From the NCBI GenBank assembly GCA_020637675.1, contig JACKKD010000003.1, forward strand, positions 124,001-188,000: 64,000 nucleotides of DNA. The letters run 5' to 3'. Below, in pieces: positions 18,128 through 25,659 of the stretch; position 1 is the stretch's first letter; each line of letters starts with the position of its first letter. Source of the stretch: Paracoccaceae bacterium. GTDB lineage: Bacteria > Pseudomonadota > Alphaproteobacteria > Rhodobacterales > Rhodobacteraceae. The notes beneath the pieces were generated by a model. It was not told the origin of the DNA. It made no database searches and worked only from the letters and a program-made list of their open reading frames with translations. Made by a program: the position numbers and the translations under genes.

Positions 18128-19096
18128 TCAGACGACGCCTGCGCGCAGGCAGTCGTGGATGTTGAGGATGCCGGCCGCCCGGCCGTCTCCGGCGGGATCG
18201 ACGACGAAGAGACAGGTGATCTTGCGATCCCGCATGATCGCGACGGCGCTTTCGGCCACCTGGTCGGGCGCGATGGTGCGCGGGCCCTTCGTCATCACCT
18301 CGCCCGCCGTCCGGTCGAGAAGCCCCGCCAGATGGCGGCGCAGGTCGCCGTCGGTGACGATGCCGACCAGCCGGCCCGCCGGATCGGTTACGCCCACCAC
18401 GCCGAAGCCCTTGCGGCTCATCTCGACCAGCGCCTCTCCCATCGGCGTGCCCTCGACCACGAGCGGCAGCGCCTCCCCCCCATGCATGAGGTCGGCGACC
18501 TTGAGGAGTTTCGCCCCGAGCTTGCCGCCCGGATGGAAGGTTCGGAAATGGTCCGGCGTGAAGTGCCTGTGCTCCATCAATGCGACCGCGAGCGCATCGC
18601 CGAGCGCGAGCGTCATCGTGGTGGAGGTTGTCGGAACAATGCCGGTCCCGCACGCCTCCTCGGCCTGCGGCAGCAGAATCGCCACGTCCGACTGCCGGAG
18701 AAGGGTCGACTCCGCCTGGCTCGCCACGCCGATCAGCGGGATGGCGAAGCGGCGGGTATGGGCGACGATGTCGGAAAGCTCGGGCGTCTCGCCCGAGTTG
18801 GAGAGCACCAGGGCCACGTCCGCCTCGGTCACCATGCCGAGGTCGCCGTGGCTCGCCTCGGCCGGATGTACGAACTGCGCCGGCGTGCCGGTGGAGGCGA
18901 GGGTCGCCGCGATCTTCCGGCCGACATGCCCCGACTTGCCCATGCCCGACACGATGACGCGGCCCTTGGCCTTCAGGATCACCTCCACTGCCTCGGCGAA
19001 GCTCGGGCCGAGCGTTTCGGAAAGTGCCGCGAGGCCCCGCGCCTCGATGGCGATGACGCGGCGGGCGGTGTCGATGAGGGTTGCGCGATCCGGCAT
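18128..19096 (-). CDS. kdsD: Arabinose-5-phosphate isomerase (KdsD/KpsF family)
   Basis: A 322-aa enzyme that converts ribulose 5-phosphate to arabinose 5-phosphate, the first committed precursor of Kdo. An N-terminal SIS sugar-isomerase domain carries GMGKSGHVGRKIAATLAS and the SNSGETPEL motif; the C-terminal part has two CBS domains (TDGDLRRHL, RDRKITCLFVVD). The ATG at 19096 is chosen because family members begin here; an upstream extension would run into rnd. It starts 2 bases after the rnd stop and precedes lptC, the usual kdsD-lptC order. Confidence 0.95.
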   Translation of the reverse strand: MPDRATLIDTARRVIAIEARGLAALSETLGPSFAEAVEVILKAKGRVIVSGMGKSGHVGRKIAATLASTGTPAQFVHPAEASHGDLGMVTEADVALVLSNSGETPELSDIVAHTRRFAIPLIGVASQAESTLLRQSDVAILLPQAEEACGTGIVPTTSTTMTLALGDALAVALMEHRHFTPDHFRTFHPGGKLGAKLLKVADLMHGGEALPLVVEGTPMGEALVEMSRKGFGVVGVTDPAGRLVGIVTDGDLRRHLAGLLDRTAGEVMTKGPRTIAPDQVAESAVAIMRDRKITCLFVVDPAGDGRAAGILNIHDCLRAGVV

Positions 19097-19098
19097 GG

Positions 19099-19713
19099 TC
19101 AGTGGGTGAAGATGTCGGCCGTGTCGCCCCAGCCCATGAGGTCGAGCTCGGCCCGGACCGGCAGGAAATCGAAGCAGGCCTGGGCGAGGGCCGTGCGCCC
19201 CTCGCGCGCCAGCCGGGCGTCCAGTTCGGTCTTCAGCCGGTGGAGATAGAGGACGTCCGACGCGGCGTAGTCGAGCTGCGCCTCGGTCAGCGCCTCGGAC
19301 CCCCAGTCTGATGTCTGTTGCTGCTTGGAGACATCGACGCCCAGGAGTTCCTGCAGGAGATACTTGAGCCCGTGCCGGTCGGTGAAGGTGCGCACCATCT
19401 TCGAGGCGATCTTGGTGCAATAGACCGGGGTCGTGGTCACGCCGAACGCGGACTTCAGTGCGGCGATGTCGAACCGGCCGAAGTGGAAGAGCTTCACGAC
19501 CTGCGGGTCTGCGAGCATCCGCGTCAGGTTGGGTGCCGTCACCTGGCCCTTGGCGATCCGCACCAGATGGGCATCCCCGTCGCCCGCGGAAAGCTGCACG
19601 ACGCAGAGCCGGTCGCGTCGCGGATCGAGACCCATCGTCTCGGTGTCAATGGCGACCACCGGGCCAAGATCGATCCCGTCGGGAAGGTCGTGCTGGTGAA
19701 GATGTATCGTCAT
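19099..19713 (-). CDS. rnd: Short ribonuclease D
   Basis: A 204-aa 3'-5' exoribonuclease of the DEDD family that trims tRNA and other small RNA 3' ends. The catalytic motifs are AIDTETMGL (Exo I), FHFGRFD (Exo II) and LDYAASDVLYL (Exo III). It lacks the C-terminal HRDC domains of E. coli RNase D, as is typical of the short alphaproteobacterial form. It is first in the rnd-kdsD-lptC-lptA-lptB-rpoN-hpf-ptsN run. Confidence 0.93.
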   Translation of the reverse strand: MTIHLHQHDLPDGIDLGPVVAIDTETMGLDPRRDRLCVVQLSAGDGDAHLVRIAKGQVTAPNLTRMLADPQVVKLFHFGRFDIAALKSAFGVTTTPVYCTKIASKMVRTFTDRHGLKYLLQELLGVDVSKQQQTSDWGSEALTEAQLDYAASDVLYLHRLKTELDARLAREGRTALAQACFDFLPVRAELDLMGWGDTADIFTH

Positions 19714-20215
19714 GGGGGGCCTCGGCGGGGCGGGCGGGCAAATGCTCGCCCGGGTCTCCTGCTAGTTAGGCCAATTGCCGGCCGCGCTCAATGGTGCCGC
19801 CGGAACCTTGGCGATTGGCGGCGCAAAGGCGCAACGGCCGCCCGAGTCACCGGACGGCCGTCGGCACCTTGCCACCACGCTCTCATTCAACATTCCGGCC
19901 CCGGGGCCCCCCAGCCCGTGGGACTTCCACAGACTTGCCCCCAATCGCCCACCCGAGACGATTGGGGGTCAGTCCGGAAACAAATGCCGTCCGTTCGAAA
20001 TACTTCACGTAGAATTCTTAACAATCACTACCACTTACACGTGTATAAAACCACAACGCGCGGCGATTCTGGAACTTGTCTTTTTCGGCAAGTCCCTCGA
20101 TCGGATTTGGCAACGACACGGATATTTCACTGGGGATTGTTGCTTGTGGAGCATCTATGGAGACGGCCCCCGGGACACTATCCCCAAGGGTGACTGAGGA
20201 TTGAGTTAAGGAGCC
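19714..20215. other. 500-bp gene-free stretch between rnd and the mobile-element remnants
   Basis: No convincing gene is seen here. The first half is GC-rich and should hold the rnd promoter. It contains a perfect 10-base-pair inverted repeat (19938-19947 with 19959-19968, 11-base loop) without a T-run, and a looser one around 19834-19861. From about 19975 to 20215 the composition becomes more AT-rich than the rest of the window (for example around ttcttaacaatcac and gtgtataaaacc), consistent with imported DNA at the edge of the element pile. Confidence 0.5.
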
Positions 20216-20221
20216 ATGGCG

Positions 20222-20427
20222 ATGCGGGCCCTGAATCGACTCAGCGCAAGAGGAGCAGGCACGCTGGAGCCCGGCAAACATGCCGATGGCGGCGGGCTGT
20301 GGCTGGTCAAGGATCATCCGACCCGCGGCAAGTGGACCCTGCGTGTCACCATCCACGGAAGACGGCGTGAAATGGGTCTCGGCCCCTTGCCGGCAGTGTC
20401 GCTCGCGGAAGCACGACGTCTCGGCAC
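20222..20427 (+). pseudogene. Tyrosine-recombinase integrase, N-terminal stub
   Basis: About 68 residues match the N-terminal arm-binding (DUF4102-type) domain of P4/phage-like integrases: MRALNRLSARGAGTLEPGKH, DGGGLWLVKD, and a segment RREMGLGPLPAVSLAEARRL. The frame runs only a few codons beyond, into unrelated sequence, and the catalytic domain is absent. AAGGAG lies 8 bases before the ATG at 20222 (another ATG at 20216 is too close). The break at about 20422-20427 coincides with the start of an IS21-type istA remnant on the other strand. The stub probably marks the end of a former genomic island. Confidence 0.8.
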
Positions 20428-20577
20428 CATGAAGTTGCGCCGATAGTAACCGACCAGGCCTTCGACCGCCTCCTTGTCTTTCCCCTTGCCTGGGCGTCCA
20501 TATCTGTCCCGGTAGAGATAATGGGAGAGCAACCCGCTGAAGAGCGTGGCCCGCTTGCGCGTCCCGTCGGGCAGGTT
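20422..20577 (-). pseudogene. IS21-family istA transposase fragment
   Basis: About 50 residues of an IS21 IstA transposase are readable on the minus strand: NLPDGTRKRATLFSGLLSHY, then YRDRYGRPGKGKDKEAVEGL and VGYYRRNFMVP. This is the internal segment around the last catalytic carboxylate (KGKDKEAVEGLVGY). Both ends are missing: one side meets the integrase stub, the other is cut by the end of a second IS21-type element at 20578. It is a relic of an older insertion. Confidence 0.75.
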
Positions 20578-20627
20578 TGTTGATTTCCACTCAGAACTGA
20601 GCCGGGTTTTCCATCGAGAAGTGAGCC
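20578..20627. repeat. IS21-type element end with two copies of a 21-bp terminal repeat
   Basis: The sequence begins TGTTGA at 20578 (a 5'-TG terminal dinucleotide, as in IS21 family ends). It carries two related 21-base repeats, 20583-20603 (atttccactcagaactgagcc) and 20607-20627 (ttttccatcgagaagtgagcc), 24 bases apart. Multiple short terminal repeats of this kind are typical transposase-binding sites of IS21 elements. The istB remnant lies just inside. Confidence 0.7.
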
Positions 20628-20649
20628 ACCTCTGACTATGGATATCGGT

Positions 20650-21381
20650 TCATGCTGGGGTCAAGGCATGGTTTGTCACCTTCTTCTTCCGGGCGGCTGC
20701 GGCTGAGCTGGCCTTGAAGTGGAAGCTGTCGTTTCCGGTCTCCAGGATGTGGCAGCGGTGGGTGAGGCGGTCGAGCAAGGCGGTGGTCATCTTGGCATCG
20801 CCGAAGACCGTGGCCCATTCGCTGAAGCTGAGGTTGGTTGTGATGACGACGCTTGTGCGCTCGTAAAGCTTGCTCAGCAGGTGGAAGAGCAGCGCCCCAC
20901 CCTAGGCGCTGAAGGGCAGGTAGCCCAGTTCATCAAGGATCACCACGTCGAGCTTGGTCAGGCCTTCTGCGATCTGCCCAGCCTTGCCCTTGGCCTTTTC
21001 CTGTTCGAGGGCGTTGACCAGTTCGATCGTCGAGAAGAAGCGGACCTTCCGGCGATGATGCTCGATGGCCTGGATGCCAAGGGCCGTCGCGACATGGGTC
21101 TTTCCGGTGCCCGGACCGCCGATCAGGACGACACTCTGGGCTCCGTCCATGAACTCGCAACGGTGCAGGGTCCTGACAGTGGCTTCATTGATCTCGCGGG
21201 CGGCGAAGTCGAAGCCCGAGAGGTCCTTGTAGGCCGGGAAGCGTGCGGCCTTCATGTGATAGGCGATGGATCGGACCTCGCGTTCGGCCAGTTCGGCCTT
21301 CAGCAGTTGTGACAGGATCGGAATGGCCGCCTCAAAGGCCGGTGCTCCCTGCTCGATCAGGTCTGTCACGGCCTGGGCCAA
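20650..21381 (-). pseudogene. istB: IS21-family istB helper ATPase, interrupted by a stop codon
   Basis: IstB is the AAA+ ATPase helper of IS21 transposition. The Walker A motif GGPGTGKTHVATALG and Walker B VVILDELGYLPFS are present. Directly after LPFSA an in-frame TAG (minus-strand bases 20904-20902) interrupts the frame, but the rest of the protein continues in the same frame (GGALLFHLLSKLYERTSVV, then TTNLSFSEWATVFGDAKMTT) to a TGA at 20650-20652. A Ser codon TCG to TAG change would explain it. At the other end only a TTG start is available; an ATG in the next frame (ATGTCAGCACACGG) suggests a one-base frameshift near 21381. The istA partner that should precede it is missing. Confidence 0.85.
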
Positions 21382-21419
21382 CCGTGTGCTGACATGTGTC
21401 CGGCCTCTGTTGCGGCCGT

Positions 21420-22680
21420 CGTCATGCCGCGGGCCCGTATGGTGTTCGCGGGTCGGGTCCAGATCAAAGCCGCGTGCTCGGGGGCACTCTGTTGCGCCCT
21501 GGTTCTCCCGATCCCGTCTTACGACTATTGCGCCATACCGCTCCTTGCCCTCTTCCGCTCCGACGTCCTCGCGACCGACGGTGGGCTATGCCGCCGCGGC
21601 CGGAGACTGGTAGAGGCCGCCCCGGGCCATCAAGGCCCAGACGATGCGCGCCATCTTGTTCGCCAGCGCCACCCGCACCAGCAGCGGCGGCTTGCGCGTC
21701 AGCATGCCGCCCAGCCAGGTGCCCGGCTGGGCCGAGGCATGGACGTGCCGCTTGATGATGACGCTGTTGGCCCCGATGATCAGCAGCCGTCGCAACGACC
21801 GTTCGCCCATCCTCGTCGTGGCCCCGAGGCGCTGCTTGCCTCCGGTGGAATGCTGGCGGGGCGTCAGGCCGAGCCAGGCCGCGAAGTCGCGCGCCTTCCG
21901 GAACGTCGCGGTCGGCGGCGCCAGGACCGCGATGGCCGTGGCGATCAGCGGCCCGATGCCCGGAACGGTCATCAGCCGCCGGGCCACCTCGTTCTCTTTT
22001 GCTCGGCGGGCAATCTCGGCATCGAGCTTGCCGATCTCCGCTTCGAGATGGGCGAGCGCCGCGATCAACACCTTCAGGGTAGAGATGGCGTCCGTGGGCA
22101 AGCCGCTGTCCGGATCCTCGACGATGGCGATCAGACGCACCGAGTTCGCAGCGCCCTGCGGCACGATCTGCCCGAACTCGGTCAGGTGGCCATGCAGGGC
22201 GTTGATCGCCTGCGTGCGCTGCCGGATCAGCAAATCGCGGATGCGGAAGACAATCGCAGCCCCTTGCGCCTCTTCGCTCTTCACGGCCACGAAACGCATC
22301 GTCGGGCGCTGCGCCGCTTCGCAAATCGCCTCGGCATCGGCGGCATCATTCTTCTGACGCTTGACGAAGGGCTTGACATAGGCGGGCGGGATGAGCCGCA
22401 CCTCATGGCCCAGCTTCCCGATCTCGCGGCCCCAGAAATGCGCGCCGCCACAGGCTTCCATGGCAACGACGCAGCGCGGCATCCGGCCAAAGAACGCCGG
22501 CACCTGATCCCGCCGAAGCTTCTTGCGCAGAACCGCCTCACCCGATCCGTCAGCCCCATGAACCTGAAACACATTCTTCGCCAGATCGAGCCCGACCGTG
22601 ATAATCTCCGACATGACCGTCCCCCCTTTGTGGATCGTCGCAGACCCACCGTGGCACATCGATGCCGTCGGGGGGCGGTC
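21420..22680 (-). mobile_element. IS110-family insertion sequence (ends approximate)
   Basis: The element contains one intact transposase gene (21586-22614, minus). IS110 elements lack clear inverted repeats, so the ends are estimates. The right end is placed near 22680, where an IS66-like reading frame stops being recognisable. The left end is placed somewhere between the transposase stop and the istB remnant; the roughly 170 non-coding bases 21420-21585 fit the terminal region in which IS110 elements encode a guide RNA, but which end carries the guide cannot be decided here. Confidence 0.65.
21586..22614 (-). CDS. IS110-family DEDD transposase
   Basis: A 342-aa recombinase. The N-terminal RuvC-like DEDD domain begins ITVGLDLAKNVFQVHG (first catalytic Asp) and has VVAMEACGGAHFWGRE and RQKNDAADAEAICEAA. 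The C-terminal Transposase_20 domain has MTVPGIGPLIATAI and the conserved serine region GANSVI. The ATG at 22614 follows AAAGGGGGG and matches family starts; an upstream in-frame start exists but adds unrelated residues. The gene looks intact, so this may be the only still active element in the remnant pile. Confidence 0.93.
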   Translation of the reverse strand: MSEIITVGLDLAKNVFQVHGADGSGEAVLRKKLRRDQVPAFFGRMPRCVVAMEACGGAHFWGREIGKLGHEVRLIPPAYVKPFVKRQKNDAADAEAICEAAQRPTMRFVAVKSEEAQGAAIVFRIRDLLIRQRTQAINALHGHLTEFGQIVPQGAANSVRLIAIVEDPDSGLPTDAISTLKVLIAALAHLEAEIGKLDAEIARRAKENEVARRLMTVPGIGPLIATAIAVLAPPTATFRKARDFAAWLGLTPRQHSTGGKQRLGATTRMGERSLRRLLIIGANSVIIKRHVHASAQPGTWLGGMLTRKPPLLVRVALANKMARIVWALMARGGLYQSPAAAA

Positions 22681-22686
22681 ACATCA

Positions 22687-23084
22687 TCAGAGCCCTGTCA
22701 GCCCCCGGATAAGCCGCGCCAGCGCCTCGGGATCATAGCCGCCGCTGATCCGCATCCGGTGCCCGCCTGCCAGATCGATCTCGATCTGGTTCTCGGCGGC
22801 AGGTGCTGCCGGGGCAGACCTCGTCTCCGCGACAATCTCCACGGGCAGAAAGCGCGCCTCCTCTGACGCGGGCAGAGCCGAGGCAGGTCCGGCGCAAACC
22901 GGGGATCGCGCAGCCACTTGAAGATCAGATTGGCATTCACCGCGTAGCGCCGCGCCACCTGTGCCACCGAAACGCCAGGCGCAGTCGTCTGGAAACAGAT
23001 CGACCGCTTCTCCTCGTCCGTCCAGAGCCGCTTCGTCCGACGCGCCACGCCATCACCACAGTGTCCACTATCGATGGTGGACAC
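22687..23084 (-). pseudogene. IS66-family orfA (tnpA), frameshifted
   Basis: The 5' part encodes the HTH domain typical of IS66 TnpA: TKRLWTDEEKRSICFQTTAPGVS, split here as TKRLWTDEEKRS and VSVAQVARRYAVNANLIFKW. After WLRDPRFAPDL the frame breaks near 22880; the C-terminal part continues in another frame (EEARFLPVEIVAETRS, then IEIDLAGGHRMRISG, ending ARLIRGLTGL). The following tnpB and tnpC genes are absent because the IS110 element begins immediately downstream. The first codons lie in a 26-base near-perfect palindrome (23060-23085, arms agtgtccac/gtggacact). Confidence 0.8.
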
Positions 23085-23197
23085 TATCCGGCACTCTCAG
23101 CACGCGGCAGTGCGGTCAGGCCGGACGGTCACGGAGAAACGCCCCTATCCACCTTCACGAGCGCCCACGGGTGGATACAAAGGTGGATTAGAAAATC

Positions 23198-23234
23198 AAA
23201 AGTCCTGCAACCAGTTGGAATTGCAGGACTTTTT
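23198..23234 (-). terminator. Terminator of tRNA-Leu(CAG)
   Basis: A 13-base-pair stem (core agtcctgcaa 23201-23210 with ttgcaggact 23221-23230) with a 10-base loop. Read on the minus strand it is followed by T-rich sequence and lies just past the tRNA 3' end. Confidence 0.85.
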
Positions 23235-23243
23235 TGATTTGAA

Positions 23244-23328
23244 TGGTGCCCAGGAGAGGACTCGAACCTCCACGCCTTGCGGCACTGGTACCTGAAACCA
23301 GCGCGTCTACCAATTCCGCCACCTGGGC
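23244..23328 (-). tRNA. tRNA-Leu, anticodon CAG
   Basis: An 85-base class II tRNA on the minus strand with encoded CCA. Acceptor arms GCCCAGG (5') and CCTGGGC (3') pair perfectly; the anticodon stem CTGGT/ACCAG holds the loop TTCAGGT with anticodon CAG; the variable arm is long (TGCCGCAAGGCGT) as in Leu tRNAs; the T arm is GGAGG-TTCGAGT-CCTCT. It has its own promoter and terminator. Together with the integrase stub about 3 kb away it is the likely historic island target. Confidence 0.97.
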
Positions 23329-23346
23329 AGGTGTCGTGACGGGCGA

Positions 23347-23373
23347 TGTATAGCGGCCGTTCGGGCCTGTCAA
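23347..23373 (-). promoter_or_regulatory. Sigma-70 type promoter of tRNA-Leu(CAG)
   Basis: On the minus strand a consensus -35 TTGACA (23373-23368) is followed after 15 bases by TATACA (23352-23347), about 20 bases upstream of the tRNA 5' end. The spacer is short, but the position and sequence fit a tRNA promoter. Confidence 0.65.
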
Positions 23374-23469
23374 CGGGGCGCCGCCGGATTGCCCCCGCGC
23401 GCATTCGCGCCTTGTTTGGCGCGGCGCGGGGCGCTAATCAGGGCCGGAAATCTGCGGAGGCGCCTGCCC

Positions 23470-24459
23470 ATGTCCAAGCTCGTCACGATCTACGGCGGTT
23501 CGGGGTTCCTCGGCCGGTACATAGCCCGGCGGCTCGCCAGGGAGGGTTGGCGCATCCGCATCGCCGTGCGGCGGCCGAACGAGGCGCTGTTCGTGCGCCC
23601 CTACGGAGCGGTGGGCCAGGTCGAGCCGGTGCTGTGCAACATCCGCGACGACGCCTCCGTGCGGGCGGCGATGGCTGGCGCTGGTGCGGTGGTCAACTGC
23701 GTGGGAACCTTCGACAAGGGCGGCCGCAACAATTTCGAGGCCGTGCAGGCGGACGGGGCCGCACGGATCGCCCGGATCGCTGCCGAGAACGGGGTGGAGC
23801 GGCTTGTCCATGTCTCCGCGATCGGCGCCGACGCGGGGTCCGACAGTGCCTACGCCCGGTCCAAGGCCGCCGGCGAGACGGCGGTCAAGGGCGCGTTCCC
23901 TTCGGCGGTGATCCTGCGCCCGTCGGTCATGTTCGGGCCCGAGGACCAGTTCTTCAATCGTTTCGCCGGCATGTCGCGTCTCGGTCCTGTTCTGCCCGTC
24001 GTCGGTGCCGAGACGAGGTTCCAGCCGGTCTATGTCGACGATGTGGCGCAGGCAGCGGTCAAGGCCGTGAAGGGTGAGGTGCCCTCGGGTACCTACGAAC
24101 TCGGAGGGCCGGACGTCGGGACCTTCCGCGACCTGATGCACGGGATGCTCCGCGTCATCGGGCGTCGTCGGCTCGTGGTCGCTCTGCCGTTCTGGATCGC
24201 GCGGATCATCGCCGCGCTTCTTGACTTCGCGTCGCTTGCGACCGGGCGGCTCGTCGCCAACCGGGTGCTGAGCGGCGACCAGGTGAAGATGCTCCGCCGC
24301 GACAACGTCGTCGCGCCAGGCGCGAAGGGGTTCGCGGATCTCGGCATCACGCCAACGCCGGCCGAGGCGGTCTTGCCGGACTATCTCTGGCGCTTCCGCC
24401 CGTCGGGTCAGTACGAGGCGATCAAGGCCTCGGCGAAGAATCTCCGCGGCCACGGCTGA
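23470..24459 (+). CDS. NDUFA9-like NAD-dependent epimerase/dehydratase
   Basis: A 329-aa atypical short-chain dehydrogenase. The Rossmann motif is YGGSGFLGRYIARRL near the N-terminus, and LVHVSAIGADAGSDSAYARSK carries the pseudo-active-site Ser and YxxxK. The overall pattern matches the alphaproteobacterial proteins related to the complex I assembly/accessory subunit NDUFA9, and a C-terminal hydrophobic stretch (FWIARIIAALLDFASLAT) could touch the membrane. The ATG at 23470 is preceded by GGAGG at 10 bases. A role in NADH dehydrogenase or quinone metabolism is known for the family; the substrate here is not evident. Confidence 0.85.
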   Translation: MSKLVTIYGGSGFLGRYIARRLAREGWRIRIAVRRPNEALFVRPYGAVGQVEPVLCNIRDDASVRAAMAGAGAVVNCVGTFDKGGRNNFEAVQADGAARIARIAAENGVERLVHVSAIGADAGSDSAYARSKAAGETAVKGAFPSAVILRPSVMFGPEDQFFNRFAGMSRLGPVLPVVGAETRFQPVYVDDVAQAAVKAVKGEVPSGTYELGGPDVGTFRDLMHGMLRVIGRRRLVVALPFWIARIIAALLDFASLATGRLVANRVLSGDQVKMLRRDNVVAPGAKGFADLGITPTPAEAVLPDYLWRFRPSGQYEAIKASAKNLRGHG

Positions 24460-24600
24460 TCGACTGGCGGGAACGGAGCCCCAGCCGGGGCGGAATTGTT
24501 TCTTTTTCCACCACTTTTCCGGAATCGTTTGACCTCGCCGCCGTCAAGGGGGACATTGTCCGCCGGGAACGGTGTTGATTGATCGTGGGAAGGGCGTCGG

Positions 24601-25584
24601 ATGACGGCTCGGCTGTTGCTGCATATCGGGTACCACAAGACCGCCACGTCCTGGATGCAGCAGCGTCTTTTCGTGCATGAGCATGGCTATCACCAGATCG
24701 CCCGCCACCGGGAAGTCTGGGACAATGTCGTCGCGCCGCATGGTCTTCTCTTCGACCCCCGGGCGATGCGTGCGGTGATATCGGAGGGCATGCGCGGCGT
24801 GCCGTCGGGCATGGTGCCCGTGATTTCGTCGGAGATTCTTTCCGGCCATCCCTTCTTCGGCGGCATGGGCAGCGACGACTTCGCGCGGCGGCTCAAGGCC
24901 ATCGCACCGGATGCCAGGATCCTGATTTCCATCCGTTCCCAGATGCGCATCCTGACCTCGGTCTACATGCAGTACCTGCTGCGCGGCGGCACGATGAGCC
25001 CCGAACTCTTTTTCGCGGGCGATCCGGAGCTCGGTTTCTACGGGTTCCGGCCCGAGCATTTCGAGTATCACCGGCTGGTGAAGCTCTATCAGGACCTCTT
25101 CGGCGCCGAGAACGTCCACGTCATCACGCAGGAGAGCCTGAAGACCGACATGGACGGTGCGACGAACCGGCTTGCGGAGTTCGCCGGAAACACCTCGTTC
25201 CATGGTGTGCTGCCGTCGCACCGGTCGGCGTACGCGCCAAGCTATCCGGAATACGCCGTGCCGCTTCTGCGTCGCATCAACAAGTTGCAGAAGAGCGTCC
25301 TTGTTCCGGCACCCACGGTCCGCATCGGCACCACGCCGGACGGGTTTTACCGCGCCTTCGGGTATCTGCTGAGGCGGCCGCCGTTTTCGAGGCTGCTCAA
25401 GGGATATCATCCGGTCTCGGAGCATGTGGAGAAGACGTTCCGCGGCCGGTTCGATGACAGCAACCGCGAGCTTGCGAAGTTCGTGGGACATTACCTCGAT
25501 CTGTCGGAGTATGGCGGCGGCGCGACCATGCCGAAGGCCGCGGCTTCGGCAAATGGGGCGAAGCGGCTGGCCACGGCGCGCTGA
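24601..25584 (+). CDS. Sulfotransferase-like protein
   Basis: A 327-aa protein with the PAPS 5'-phosphosulfate loop HIGYHKTATSWMQQ (about 8-21) and a 3'-phosphate-binding segment ARILISIRSQMRILTSVYMQYL (about 104-125) holding the expected Arg and Ser. It resembles the sulfotransferase-domain proteins often found alone in Rhodobacterales genomes. The substrate is not evident. It is monocistronic: a possible promoter TTGACC (24529-24534) N17 GACATT precedes it, and uppP starts 75 bases after it. It is unrelated in detail to the other two sulfotransferases of the window (at 12.4 and 51.9 kb). Confidence 0.8.
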   Translation: MTARLLLHIGYHKTATSWMQQRLFVHEHGYHQIARHREVWDNVVAPHGLLFDPRAMRAVISEGMRGVPSGMVPVISSEILSGHPFFGGMGSDDFARRLKAIAPDARILISIRSQMRILTSVYMQYLLRGGTMSPELFFAGDPELGFYGFRPEHFEYHRLVKLYQDLFGAENVHVITQESLKTDMDGATNRLAEFAGNTSFHGVLPSHRSAYAPSYPEYAVPLLRRINKLQKSVLVPAPTVRIGTTPDGFYRAFGYLLRRPPFSRLLKGYHPVSEHVEKTFRGRFDDSNRELAKFVGHYLDLSEYGGGATMPKAAASANGAKRLATAR

Positions 25585-25659
25585 TCCGCCCGGCCTTGTG
25601 ACTCCGCCAGCGCGGGCTTAAAGCTCCGCGTGCTGTAGTGCGGAAGGAAGGGCCCTGCG

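Noticed and set aside
19790..19798. aatggtgcc, also present at the tRNA-Leu 3' end (23242-23250), as a possible attachment-site repeat
   Set aside because: Only nine bases match and the flanks diverge, which is expected by chance in this much sequence.
20018..20590. A 190-codon minus-strand frame across the integrase stub
   Set aside because: It mixes the reverse of the integrase stub with an out-of-frame reading of the istA fragment, so it is not a gene.
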